A stretch of DNA of 64,000 nt from QHXW01 sp035280425. Its GTDB lineage: Bacteria > Acidobacteriota > Terriglobia > Bryobacterales > Bryobacteraceae. The position numbers and the translations under genes are program-made. The stretch covers positions 1-64,000 of the forward strand of contig DATEFW010000004.1 in NCBI GenBank assembly GCA_035280425.1, in the 5' to 3' direction. Below are positions 26,101 through 35,437 of this stretch, piece by piece. A model generated the notes under the pieces. That model did not search any database, was not told the DNA's origin, and saw nothing but the letters and a program-made list of their open reading frames with translations. Every line of letters starts with the position of its first letter. The stretch's first letter is position 1.

Positions 26101-26508
26101 ATCGCCGATATCCGCCAGTTGCGCGCCGCGCATGCGGCCGATGTCACCGACCAGGCGATTTCGCGCGCTTTCGGCACGCCCAAGCCTACCCTGACGACTT
26201 CCTATCGTCCGGAGTTGCTGAAGCTCCGGACCTTCCCCACCCTGATGGGTTACTCGAGCCGCGTACTCGCCGAGAGTTGGGAGTCCAACACGCTCTACTG
26301 GGCGGCTCTCGCCGACGAGCTTCATGATTCGCCCTCGCAGCTCAACGTGCTGATCCCCGAGTGGACGCAGAAAGTGGTGGAGCACATCTTTGCTTCGCAT
26401 CTCGAAGATTGGCCCGCTCTGCTGCGCTCCTTGCGGCTGGTAGGAGACGACATCCGGGCCAAGTCCAGGCTGCAAGCTGCGGGTGAGCAGAAAGCCGCCT
26501 TGCAGTGA
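23122..26508 (+). CDS. Large secreted protein of unknown function
   Basis: A 1128-residue protein from ATG 23122 (MKVSTAVLVLSFVTVLEAND), preceded by GGGAG. A signal peptide is followed by TPR-like helices (DKARQLEKSGDAAGARAALATAVQQAPNDVDVL in pieces across about 15-110). The remainder is a long helical region with no domain I recognise, ending in about 150 residues rich in Leu and Arg. It is followed 16 bases later by a VWFA protein gene, probably in the same operon. The function is unknown, and export is inferred from the leader. Confidence 0.7.
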   Translation: MKVSTAVLVLSFVTVLEANDALDKARQLEKSGDAAGARAALATAVQQAPNDVDVLSEYADFLDRYGDPDARGAYAKLYTVLEKSNDSASRAKQAAAARQLTLLDLVAGDRPAAAQHLEAYRAAGGSQWPNSPQWKTSGEAKQTINIPGPLHSFSRMAAIASDISVDDVLPALARNVVTNGYQASHSNESLEQTEYLKLLHRYISQARELEKLAGAEKVIKVETCDSSNAGELLRIVGYRMRGGCGSEVVLETVNATRAFLTTDSGFPLAELEQALRTNRPFVYDFHPTPVTVLYGADYWLSAKEKESGDFLDAFLGDPSLCRLYLGLSKIDRQTADELRKAIALPRLKAYAHVLDFFGGMFEVRNGKAVAPGGARSEAAWADLVGVSPDQGAAFFDKLIAKDDGWLASLFDALARISGPVKEYLTDPARMKRFYMAVRGRVTSPGPARPVFRSNADMMLLTTRLRVDAGGHAIIPGNIEVWKNLFVTHPHGKYDGKLTKSAAGWKDPDDVIEALFALCRKSVENEPLRIFMTISDLDRFREKPFEPATVERLARDYHLYGAQYAIFNDAPTVSDKTVLQFLDTAEGISRMKDQLLRADTAGTMQALVGLWQIFCRQGSIAPNQADAVLAGLLAPFSQVHRDRDVFDAGKNGVTLILKTGGAVDLSAPQDRLLDLLAGAANPSDSDAHAQMVQEMSRVLEAQRIVSLNTLFQLDDHLESLSHGGKLDVALINRLASRVSDIQLPRSSLTAVEKNSFAFGYWTEKHVEGERKLNLRAAVERAGSDAEKLKDVRSALAPFLRDTLVAYVYAHYAPPGAQVLYTNPLFVRSHDFIGVQGANHTWKSTEMFGTGWPSNGGGRLVGSLAGLPYALAEAEQNFMVPTQTQALIWTDLVPQMILSAKIPRWWNVTSAQEHWVGLQMRLGRLLMAESAIDPAVRRQVVDALGSQAAPARAMAVESLLEAGEVKTALDHVTPSELFQLACEMGPRQKNVDGPVIADIRQLRAAHAADVTDQAISRAFGTPKPTLTTSYRPELLKLRTFPTLMGYSSRVLAESWESNTLYWAALADELHDSPSQLNVLIPEWTQKVVEHIFASHLEDWPALLRSLRLVGDDIRAKSRLQAAGEQKAALQ

Positions 26509-26524
26509 TCTTCAGGAGAATGGT

Positions 26525-27529
26525 GTGAAAAATCCATCGAGGAAAATCATCATAGCCTTATCGGTTTTATTGGGGGCGGGGGCGTTCTGGGCTTTGGCGC
26601 AGGAGGTGAAAAATCCTGTATTTCGTACCAAGGTCGATCTGGTTGTCCTCAGCTTCACCGTGACGGACAACAAAGGCCACTACATCAACGGGCTCAAGCC
26701 GTCGGATTTCCGAATTCTCGAAGACGGCATCCAGGAAAGAATCTCCACTTTCGCGGAAGGAACCAAGCCGCCTGTGCAGGTTGCGGAAGACGGCAGCGTC
26801 CGCCCTTTAATTGACTCCTCGAGCGGCGAATCCTCCAAGCCGGGCATCGATCCGCGCTCCGACGCCTTCGTCGGAACCAACGTCTTCATTCTTTTTGACA
26901 CCAGCAATTTCATGTACCGCGGCTTCGTCTACGCCGAGGATGCCATTGCTGACTTCGTCCGAGGCCTGGATCGCGCCGATTCGGTGGCGGTCTACTCCTT
27001 CAGCCGCAACCTTTCCCGCGCTTCGATGCTCACGCGGGACCGCGGTGACGCCATTTTCGGGCTGCGCAAAGCTGTTGCCGGCGATGATACCGCGCTCTAT
27101 AACGCGCTGCTGCTCACGCTGCGCGATGCCGCCAAGGTTCCCGGACGAAAGGTCGTGATCGTGTTCTCGAACGGCCCGGACAATGCCAGCATGGTCGCTC
27201 CCGACGATGTGCGCGCCGTCGCGGAAGACGAAGGTATCCCGATTTACGTTATTTCGACCAATGAAGTAAACAAAGATCCGATCTCGAGCAGCGTGTTCCG
27301 CCGCATCACCACCCGAACGGGCGGCAAGGCGTACTGGGCGAAAACCTGGCAGAAACAGGTGGAAGCTTTCGAATCCATTCGCGAGGATCTTGGCAACAGT
27401 TACACCGTCACCTACTACCCGGCGGCGAATCCCAACGAGGGCTTTCGCAAGATCGCCGTCGAAATCGTTTCCGACGTGGGCAGGAAATACCGCGTGCGTT
27501 CGCGTCCCGGTTACCGTCCGCGTCTTTAA
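26525..27529 (+). CDS. Acidobacterial-type VWFA domain protein, secreted
   Basis: A 334-residue protein from GTG 26525, with CAGGAG 9 bases upstream. A signal or anchor helix (IIIALSVLLGAGAFWALA) is followed by TKVDLVVLSFTVTDNKGHYINGL and FRILEDGIQERISTF. That N-terminal pattern marks the VWFA-related family common in Acidobacteria. The von Willebrand A domain covers about 115-320. The metal site reads DTSNF rather than the canonical DxSxS, so one serine ligand is missing. It is probably coupled with the preceding 1128-residue protein. Confidence 0.82.
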   Translation: MKNPSRKIIIALSVLLGAGAFWALAQEVKNPVFRTKVDLVVLSFTVTDNKGHYINGLKPSDFRILEDGIQERISTFAEGTKPPVQVAEDGSVRPLIDSSSGESSKPGIDPRSDAFVGTNVFILFDTSNFMYRGFVYAEDAIADFVRGLDRADSVAVYSFSRNLSRASMLTRDRGDAIFGLRKAVAGDDTALYNALLLTLRDAAKVPGRKVVIVFSNGPDNASMVAPDDVRAVAEDEGIPIYVISTNEVNKDPISSSVFRRITTRTGGKAYWAKTWQKQVEAFESIREDLGNSYTVTYYPAANPNEGFRKIAVEIVSDVGRKYRVRSRPGYRPRL

Positions 27530-27552
27530 AACTCACGTCAGCTCTTCGCGGG

Positions 27553-27822
27553 TCAGTGCGCCTCGAGTGGAAAAACTCCGCTCCGCGTCGTCCAGACCGT
27601 GTGTCCACGGTTGTCGTAAATGCTTAGATTCGGTTGGCCCGATTTGTCGAATCCCAGCACCGCGCGCCTGTTTCCTTCTGCGTCTACCAGAACAAAACTT
27701 CCAGCTTTGATCTCTGCTGCGGCCGCTGCCGGCTGAGCGCTCAGGCGGCTGGAAACCATTCCCCCGCCCGCACCCAGCACAAAGGCCGTAAACACTCCCG
27801 CAATAAACCGCATTCGACTCAT
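27553..27822 (-). CDS. Small secreted/anchored protein of unknown function
   Basis: An 89-residue protein from ATG 27822, with a strong ribosome binding site (GAGGAGG) upstream. It begins MSRMRFIAGVFTAFVLGAGG, a signal or anchor helix. A short Ala-rich linker is followed by FVLVDAEGNRRAVLGFDKSGQPNLSIYD, two beta-strand pairs similar to the repeated strands of small acidobacterial exported proteins. The function is unknown. It lies downstream of the convergent VWFA gene and upstream of the minus-strand NDH-2 gene's end. Confidence 0.65.
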   Translation of the reverse strand: MSRMRFIAGVFTAFVLGAGGGMVSSRLSAQPAAAAAEIKAGSFVLVDAEGNRRAVLGFDKSGQPNLSIYDNRGHTVWTTRSGVFPLEAH

Positions 27823-27879
27823 TCGAGATTCCTCCTCGAACGATATGTCGCCGTCCGGCTTTTCCTTTCACGTCGCGGT

Positions 27880-29154
27880 CTATTTTCGTCCGGTGATCAA
27901 TCTGGCGCCGCGGTTGCGCGTGAAGTAGTTATAGGCCCACTCGGTCATGACCAGCAGGCGATTGTCGAACTCGATCAGATACATCAGGTGAACAAACAGC
28001 CACGCCAGCCAGGCCATCATTCCATGAATGTGAATTCGTCCGAAATCCGCCACTGCCGCAGCACGGCCGATAGTCGCCAGGCTTCCTTTGTCGAAATAGT
28101 GAAAAGGCCGCGTTGTCCCACCGCGAATGCGCCGCCTGATCAGCTCGGCAGCATACCGGCCCTGCTGGATCGCCACCGGCGCGACACCAGGCAACGGTTT
28201 CCCGCCCTGGTGACCGAAATTCGCCAGATCTCCGATCACCAGAATCTCCGGGTGCCCCGCGATGCTCAGGTCCGGCTCGACGATTACCCGGCCTGCGCGG
28301 TCGAGCCGGGCTCCAGCGCACTCGGCCAGCACGCGGCCCAGCGGCGATGCCGCTACTCCCGCCGCCCACAGCATGGTTCTGGCGGGAATGCGCTGCGCCT
28401 CGCTTCCTCGCCTCACCATCACGCCCTCTGCGTCGATAGCCGTGACAACCGTTCCGGTCATGGTGCGCACTCCGAGGCCGATCAATGATTTCTCCGCCGC
28501 CATCGAAAGATCGGCTGGATATGGCGGCAGCACGCGGTCCGTGCCCTCCACCAGCAAAATGCGCGCTTCCGCCGGATTGATGTGGCGGAAATCGTTACGC
28601 AGAGTGTCGTTGGCAATCTCGCCCAGCGCGCCGGCCAGTTCCACACCCGTCGGACCGGCTCCTACCACCACAAAAGTCAGCCATGCCCGCCGCGCATCCT
28701 CATCCGTTTCGCGCTCGGCGTTCTCAAACGCCGCTAAAATCCGGCTCCGGATCTCGGTCGCATCCTCTATGGTCTTCAGTGCCGGCGCAAATTGCTCCCA
28801 TTCGTCGTGCCCGAAATAGTGGTGGCTTGCGCCCGTTGCCACGATCAACGTGTCGTAATTCACCTCGCCGTCCCGCAGGATCAGGCGCCGGCCTGCCGCA
28901 TCGATATCCGTCACTTCCCCCAATAGCACTTCTGCGTTCTTCTGGCGGCGCAGGACATACCGCAGTGGCGACGCGATTTCGCCGGGCGATAAACCTCCCG
29001 TCGCCACCTGGTAAAGAAGCGGCTGGAACAAGTGGAAATTGCGGCGGTCGATCAGCGTAACCGCGACAGGCGCGCGCTTGAGCGCTTGCGCCGCGTATAA
29101 CCCGCCGAAACCCCCGCCCACGATCACTACGCGATGTGTCGTAGCCTGCGGCAT
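27880..29154 (-). CDS. ndh: Type II NADH:quinone oxidoreductase-like FAD protein
   Basis: A 424-residue flavoprotein. It has an FAD Rossmann motif VIVGGGFGGLYAA at the N-terminus, a second dinucleotide motif VVVGAGPTGVELAGAL at about 170-185 for NADH, and the FAD-binding GHPEILVIGDLA near 300. The C-terminus has amphipathic and hydrophobic helices (MMAWLAWLFVHLMYLIEF) that attach NDH-2 enzymes to the membrane. It passes electrons from NADH to quinone without pumping protons. It directly follows the CBS site-2 protease gene with no gap, so the two are probably cotranscribed. Confidence 0.88.
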   Translation of the reverse strand: MPQATTHRVVIVGGGFGGLYAAQALKRAPVAVTLIDRRNFHLFQPLLYQVATGGLSPGEIASPLRYVLRRQKNAEVLLGEVTDIDAAGRRLILRDGEVNYDTLIVATGASHHYFGHDEWEQFAPALKTIEDATEIRSRILAAFENAERETDEDARRAWLTFVVVGAGPTGVELAGALGEIANDTLRNDFRHINPAEARILLVEGTDRVLPPYPADLSMAAEKSLIGLGVRTMTGTVVTAIDAEGVMVRRGSEAQRIPARTMLWAAGVAASPLGRVLAECAGARLDRAGRVIVEPDLSIAGHPEILVIGDLANFGHQGGKPLPGVAPVAIQQGRYAAELIRRRIRGGTTRPFHYFDKGSLATIGRAAAVADFGRIHIHGMMAWLAWLFVHLMYLIEFDNRLLVMTEWAYNYFTRNRGARLITGRK

Positions 29155-30282
29155 CTAATGGTGGCCCGTCCGGGCCTGGGCCAGGCTGACTTGCCGCAGC
29201 AGCATGAATTCGTACAGATTTTCCGAGGTCAGCATGCCCATCAGCCGGTTGTCATCCATCACCAGCGCGGCGCTGCCCGGCCTGGAGAGCTGCGCCATCG
29301 CTTGCGCCAACTCCATGTCCGGAGGCAGGCGGACGAAATTGCGATCCATCGCTCCCGCGACGTAGGCATCCGGGCCGTCGCGCATCATCGCGCGGATCAA
29401 TGCTGAGCGGCTCAGCAGCCCGATTACCTCATCGCCGTGCATCACCGGAAAATCCTGCTGGGACGTCGCCAGCAGCAGATCGCCGGCTTCGCGAATTGTG
29501 TTTCCGTGGGAAAGCGTTCGAAAATCGGTGATCATCGCGGCGCGCACCGGAAATCCGCTGGTGAGCGATCGCCCCCGTGCCGCCGCGCCTTCCTGTGCCG
29601 CGCCCAGATAAACGAATAGCGCCACAAACAGCAAAAGAAAATTCGACCAGAGCAGACCGGCCAGTCCCATCAGCACGGCCAGAAAACGCCCGGCGCTCGC
29701 CGCGATCTCCGTAGCCTCGTCCTCGCTCTTGCGCAGCGCGATGAGCGATCGCAGAATTCGTCCGCCGTCCATGGGATATGCCGGAAGCAAATTGAACACC
29801 CCGAGCAGCAGATTCCCCACAGCGATACGCTCGATCAGATTGGCGTCGGTAGGCACGCGCAGCGTCTCGACCGGCAAAAAATTCCGCTGGCTCGCCAGCA
29901 GGCCGATTCCCAATAGCAGATTGACCAGCGGTCCCGCGATCGAGATCAGCAGTTCCTGGCGGGCCGCCGGTTGCTTCTCCAGCCGCGACACTCCGCCGAT
30001 CGGATACATCACAATTTCGGTCGTACGCACGCCGTGCCAGCGCGCCACCAGCGCGTGCCCGATTTCGTGCAGCAGCACCGAAGCGAACAGCGCCGCGATG
30101 TATAACGCCGTCGTTAGCCCGCTCTGTTTTCCCCCTACGCCGATGAACACCAGGAACACCAGCAAGAGCAGGAAAGTAAAATGCAGCCGGATCGGGATTC
30201 CAAAAATTCGGATCCGCCCTATCGATCCGTGAGCAGGCTGGCCTTTCGGCTTCTGATCGGGTTCCGGTGCCGTCTCGGCCAT
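29155..30282 (-). CDS. Site-2 protease family protein with C-terminal CBS domains
   Basis: A 375-residue membrane metalloprotease of the M50/SpoIVFB type. The zinc motif HEIGH has His72, Glu73 and His76. NLLPAYPMDGGRIL supplies the third ligand, Asp172. About six membrane helices cover residues 30-225. Two CBS motifs follow in the cytoplasmic tail (about 245-365), which in this family bind adenine nucleotides and control activity. Such proteases cut membrane-embedded substrates such as anti-sigma factors. It is divergent from the permease pair at 30488. Confidence 0.85.
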   Translation of the reverse strand: MAETAPEPDQKPKGQPAHGSIGRIRIFGIPIRLHFTFLLLLVFLVFIGVGGKQSGLTTALYIAALFASVLLHEIGHALVARWHGVRTTEIVMYPIGGVSRLEKQPAARQELLISIAGPLVNLLLGIGLLASQRNFLPVETLRVPTDANLIERIAVGNLLLGVFNLLPAYPMDGGRILRSLIALRKSEDEATEIAASAGRFLAVLMGLAGLLWSNFLLLFVALFVYLGAAQEGAAARGRSLTSGFPVRAAMITDFRTLSHGNTIREAGDLLLATSQQDFPVMHGDEVIGLLSRSALIRAMMRDGPDAYVAGAMDRNFVRLPPDMELAQAMAQLSRPGSAALVMDDNRLMGMLTSENLYEFMLLRQVSLAQARTGHH

Positions 30283-30487
30283 CGCGATTCCTTTTTACCG
30301 CATTCGAGGCCGCTTGGGCGTAAAGCTCGCATGCCCTTGTACGGCGCCGTCCGTTTTCCCCGCACGCCGGTGCTTGAAAACTCCCGATGCGCGTTCCGAG
30401 CGCTCCACCGCGGCCCGGTACCGGAGTTTGACACAACCTCGCACGCGGTGAAATCCTGAGGAGGATAACTGGCGCTTTTCATCCATC

Positions 30488-31731
30488 ATGAAAATGCAGT
30501 CCAACGCCTCTTTTTTCGAAGCCGTGCGCGGCGCCGCAACCTCGCTGCGCTCGAGCAAGCTCCGCAGCTTTCTGACGCTGCTCGGCATTATCCTGGCCAC
30601 CACCACCCTGATCGCCGTCATGAGCGTCATCAATGGCATGAATCGCTACATCGCCGAAAATGTTTCCGACATGGGCGCCGACGGTTTCCGCGTCCGCCGC
30701 ATGGCCATGATCGGGCAGTTCGATCCCAAAAAATACCTCGAGATGCAGCGGCGCAATCCGCAATTGACCCGCGAAGAATTCGATTTCCTGAAGGGCCAGG
30801 CTACTCTGATTCAGGATATCGGAATGGAGACCGAGCGCCAGGTCAAGGTGCAGCACGGTTCCGAGCAGGTGGATGGCGTCGAGTTGGATGGCGTCACTGC
30901 GAACATGGCCACACTTTCCAACATCCAGATGACTTTGGGCCGCTTTTTGAGCGACAGCGAGGATCAGCGCCGCCAGCAGGTGGCCTTCGTCGGCAACGAC
31001 ATCAAGCAGCGTTTTTTTCCGAGCGTCAACCCGCTGGGCAAGACTCTGCTCATCGAAGGGCGCCCGTTTGACATCGTGGGCGTCGCCAAACCCAAGGGCA
31101 GCGTGTTCGGCAACTCGCTCGACAATTTCGTCATGGTCCCGGCAGAAACGTACTTCAAGATTTACGGAGCCCGCCAGGGCATCGGCTATCGCGCCCGCGC
31201 GCTCGACCCGGCCTACATCTTCCGTGCCCAGGACGAAGTCCGCATGCTGCTGCGCTCCTTCCGACATCTGCGTCCGAACCAGGACGATACGTTCGCCATC
31301 GTCTCCTCCGATTCCCTGGTCTCCGCCTGGGACCGCATCACCGGCTCGATCGCCGCTACTGCGATAGCGATCGTCTCGGTCTTTATGGTCGTCGGCGGTG
31401 TTGTGGTCATGAATATCATGCTTGCCGTCGTTACGGAACGCACCCACGAAATCGGTATCCGCAAAGCCATCGGCGCGCGCCGCCGTGATATCCTGCGGCA
31501 GTTCCTGGTCGAGTCTGCGATGCTCTCGGCTGCCGGCGGTGTCATCGGCGTTTTCTTTGCCTGGTTGGTGGCGTTCCTCGTCCGCAGCGCGACGCCCGTG
31601 CCTATGGCCGTGCCCATTTCCGCCGTCATCATCAGCGTTATGCTCTCTGCCAGTGTCGGCCTGTTCTTCGGCATCTATCCCGCGCAACGCGCCGCGCGCC
31701 TCGACCCCATCGAAGCATTGAGGGATGAAAA

Positions 31732-31735
<4 letters not shown>
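30488..31735 (+). CDS. MacB-like ABC permease, first gene of a tandem pair
   Basis: A 415-residue FtsX-family permease. It has an N-terminal helix in LRSFLTLLGIILATTTLIAV, a periplasmic domain (about 60-285) with NMGADGFRVRRM-like features, and three C-terminal helices with VVVMNIMLAVVTERTHEIGIRKAIGA. It ends LDPIEALRDEK. The sequence AGGAGG lies 22 bases upstream of the ATG, farther than usual, with no better start nearby. It overlaps the second permease gene by 4 bases. No ATPase gene is adjacent. It is paralogous to the gene at 62112-63386. Confidence 0.85.
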
Positions 31736-32969
<1,234 letters not shown>

Positions 32970-32970
<1 letters not shown>

Positions 32971-33731
32971 TGCCCGGTGTGTTCTTCCGCTTTTACGCGG
33001 AATTGAATGACCTGCTCGCGCCTGACCGCCGCTTCACCACCTTCGAGCACCGCTCGAACAGCCAGTCCACCGTCAAGGACGCCATCGAGTCGCTGGGCGT
33101 CCCCCATACCGAAGTCGATCTGATACTGGTCAACGGCGCTTCCGTTGATTTCTCGTATCGTCTCCAGTCCGGCGACCGCGTCAGCGTCTATCCCGTTTTC
33201 GAATCCTTCGACATCGCTTCAATCGCCCGCGTTCGTCCCGAGCCTTTGCGCGAGACGCGCTTCATTCTGGACACCCACCTCGGCCGCCTCGCGGCTTACT
33301 TGCGTATGCTGGGCTTCGACACCCTCTACCGCAACGATTATGCCGACAACGACCTGGCTCGTCTCTCGCACGACCAGCATCGGATTCTTCTGACCCGCGA
33401 TCGCGGCCTGCTCAAGCGCTCCGCCGTCACCCATGGCCACCTGATGCGTGAAACCAATCCCCGCCGCCAGCTTGCTGAAGTCGTCCACCGCTTCGATCTC
33501 GCCCGTTCGCTCGCTGCATTCCAGCGCTGCCTGCGCTGCAACACGGTTCTCGAAGCCGTGAACAAGGCCGAAATCGCCGCCAGCCTGCCGCCCCGGGCCC
33601 GCGAGTCGTATAACGAATTCCTCACCTGCCCCACCTGCCGCCGGGTCTATTGGAAAGGCTCGCACTTCGAGCGCATGCGTAAACTGATCGACGAAATCCG
33701 GGCTCAACAAACCGCTCCACGTGCGCCATGA
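32970..33731 (+). CDS. Mut7-C RNase domain protein with N-terminal ubiquitin-like domain
   Basis: A 253-residue cytoplasmic protein. Residues 1-80 resemble the Mut7-C ubiquitin-like domain (VFFRFYAELNDLLAPDRR...LVNGASVDFSYRLQSGDRVSVYPVFE). The rest is the PIN-fold Mut7-C RNase domain with FILDTHLGRLAAYLRMLGFDT and ILLTRDRGLLKR, whose Asp residues are the likely catalytic set. A zinc ribbon with two CxxC pairs (CLRC, CPTC) follows. The substrate RNA is unknown. It overlaps the second permease gene by 1 base, so it is probably cotranscribed although functionally unrelated. Confidence 0.85.
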
Positions 33732-33810
33732 ACCGCACAAACCTAATGTTTTCTGCTAGTTACGGACCAGCTGCAGCCTTCAGTCAAAACTCATGTTACC
33801 CCCACTATTC

Positions 33811-33837
33811 GTGACGTATTTGTTACGCCTGCGTCTA
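33811..33837 (+). promoter_or_regulatory. Possible ECF-type promoter of the sigma factor gene
   Basis: GTGACG (33811-33816) and CGTCTA (33832-33837), with a 15-base spacer, resemble -35 and -10 elements used by some ECF sigma factors. They lie 42 bases before the sigma gene ATG at 33879. Autoregulation is common for these genes. This rests on a loose match and is uncertain. Confidence 0.25.
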
Positions 33838-33878
33838 TCCCCAGTGGGTGGAAGAAGATCGAGATAAACTCGGGGATT

Positions 33879-34496
33879 ATGATCGAAGACGCGGCCGGCG
33901 CCGTGCGCGCTCGGGCTGTATCGAAGGTGGATGAATCCGCCGTAATTCGTGCCGTACAGCGCGGAGATCAGGATGCCTTTGAGCAGCTTGTTCACGCCTA
34001 CGATCAAAGTGTGTTACGGCTGGCTATGAACTTGCTTCGATCGCCGGAGGACGCGAGAGATGTCTATCAGGAAGCCTTTTTACGAGTTTATCGCAATATT
34101 CATACGTTCCGTTTCGATTGCAGTTTTCATACCTGGCTTTATCGAATTGTGACGAACATCTGTCTGGACCATTTGCGCAAAAGGAAAGTGCGGCGGGAAG
34201 AATCCGCCGTCGTCGACACCGCCGACGGCCCGATCGATCGCATGGAGACCTTCGAGCAGGAAGGGCCCCATGCCGATCCCGAGCGCCGTCTGTGGAACCA
34301 GCAACTCGGCAACCGGATCGGCGCCGCCCTGGCCGACTTGAGTCCCCGCGAACGCATGGTGTTTGAGCTGCGCCATTACCAGGGAATGCGGCTCCGCGCC
34401 ATCGGCGACGTGCTCGGCACCAGCGAAGAGGCGGCGAAGAACTGCCTGTTTCGCGCCACCCAGAAAATGCGCACGGTCCTAGGAGATTTAGTATGA
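33879..34496 (+). CDS. ECF RNA polymerase sigma factor (RpoE-like)
   Basis: A 205-residue sigma factor. Region 2 has DQDAFEQLVHAYDQSVLRLAMNLLRSPEDARDVYQEAFLRVYRN in pieces across about 30-75, then FHTWLYRIVTNICLDHLRKRK. Region 4 has LADLSPRERMVFELRHYQGMRLRAIGDVLGTSEEAAKNCLFRA. An extra 20 residues precede region 2. It overlaps the downstream anti-sigma gene by 4 bases. The following genes encode an envelope repeat protein and a PDZ protein, so the regulon may include envelope functions. That is inferred from gene order. Confidence 0.9.
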   Translation: MIEDAAGAVRARAVSKVDESAVIRAVQRGDQDAFEQLVHAYDQSVLRLAMNLLRSPEDARDVYQEAFLRVYRNIHTFRFDCSFHTWLYRIVTNICLDHLRKRKVRREESAVVDTADGPIDRMETFEQEGPHADPERRLWNQQLGNRIGAALADLSPRERMVFELRHYQGMRLRAIGDVLGTSEEAAKNCLFRATQKMRTVLGDLV

Positions 34497-35437
34497 CTTG
34501 CGATGCAGTAACCAAAGCCGTACCGCTTTACTACTACGGGGAACTGGCTCCCGGTGTCGAAGAGGCGGTCGAAGAGCATCTCGGCCAGTGCGCCACCTGC
34601 CGCGAGGAGCTCGAACGCCAGCGCGCCATGGCCGAAGCCCTGGACCGCTACGAAACGCCTTTGCCCACCGGTCTGGTTGCCGAGTGCCGCCATGAACTCG
34701 CCCGCGCCATCTACCGCGAGGAAGCCCCGCCCGTAAGGCGCAACGCGTCCGATCCCTGGGGCCTCTTCCGCGAGGCGTTCCATTCCATGTGGGGAGGCGG
34801 CATCCGCTTCCGCCAGCCGGCCGGAGCGGTGGCGCTGCTGGCCATCGGTTTCTTGGCCGCGCGCTTCACCACATTCTGGCCGGCCAATACCCCCACCCAC
34901 CTCGCCTCCGCTTTCACTCCCGATGCCGTCGTTTCCTCCATTCGCTCCGTGCAGCCCGATGACAGCGGCCGCATCCAGATCGCCCTCGATGAAACGCACC
35001 GCCGCATCGTGTCCGGCCGCGTCGACGATCAGAACATCCGCCGCCTGCTGCTTGCCGCCACCCGCGAGCAGGATAATCCCGGCGTGCGCGTAGAATCCGT
35101 CGAGCTGCTTAAAGACCATGGCGGTTCCGAGGAAATCCGCCGCGCCCTGCTCGAAGCCGTCACCCGCGATTCCAATCCCGGCGTGCGGTTGAAAGCCCTG
35201 GAGGGTTTGAAGCGCTTTGCCGCGGATCCTGAAGTGCGCTCGACGCTCGCCCAGGTGCTGCTCAAAGACCAGAACCCCGGCGTCCGTATCCAGGTCATCG
35301 ACCTGCTGATCGCCAATCAGGACGCCACCACCGTTCGCGTCCTGCAAACCCTGATCGGCAAGGAAGATAACAATTACGTGCGCATGCGCTGCCAGAATGC
35401 GCTCCGCGAAATGAACGCCTCGGTCGGGACCTTCTGA
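34493..35437 (+). CDS. Zinc-finger anti-sigma factor fused to a HEAT-repeat domain
   Basis: A 314-residue membrane protein. The cytoplasmic zf-HC2/ZAS finger uses His29, Cys33 and Cys36 (EEHLGQCATCREE), with Cys3 as a likely fourth ligand. A membrane helix lies at about 108-127. The outer part (about 160-314) consists of HEAT-type repeats such as NPGVRVESVELLKDHG and NPGVRLKALEGLKRFA, each about 35-38 residues. ZAS anti-sigma factors hold ECF factors inactive at the membrane. The HEAT domain is probably the periplasmic sensor. It is coupled to the upstream sigma gene and overlaps the next gene by 1 base. Confidence 0.85.
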   Translation: MTCDAVTKAVPLYYYGELAPGVEEAVEEHLGQCATCREELERQRAMAEALDRYETPLPTGLVAECRHELARAIYREEAPPVRRNASDPWGLFREAFHSMWGGGIRFRQPAGAVALLAIGFLAARFTTFWPANTPTHLASAFTPDAVVSSIRSVQPDDSGRIQIALDETHRRIVSGRVDDQNIRRLLLAATREQDNPGVRVESVELLKDHGGSEEIRRALLEAVTRDSNPGVRLKALEGLKRFAADPEVRSTLAQVLLKDQNPGVRIQVIDLLIANQDATTVRVLQTLIGKEDNNYVRMRCQNALREMNASVGTF

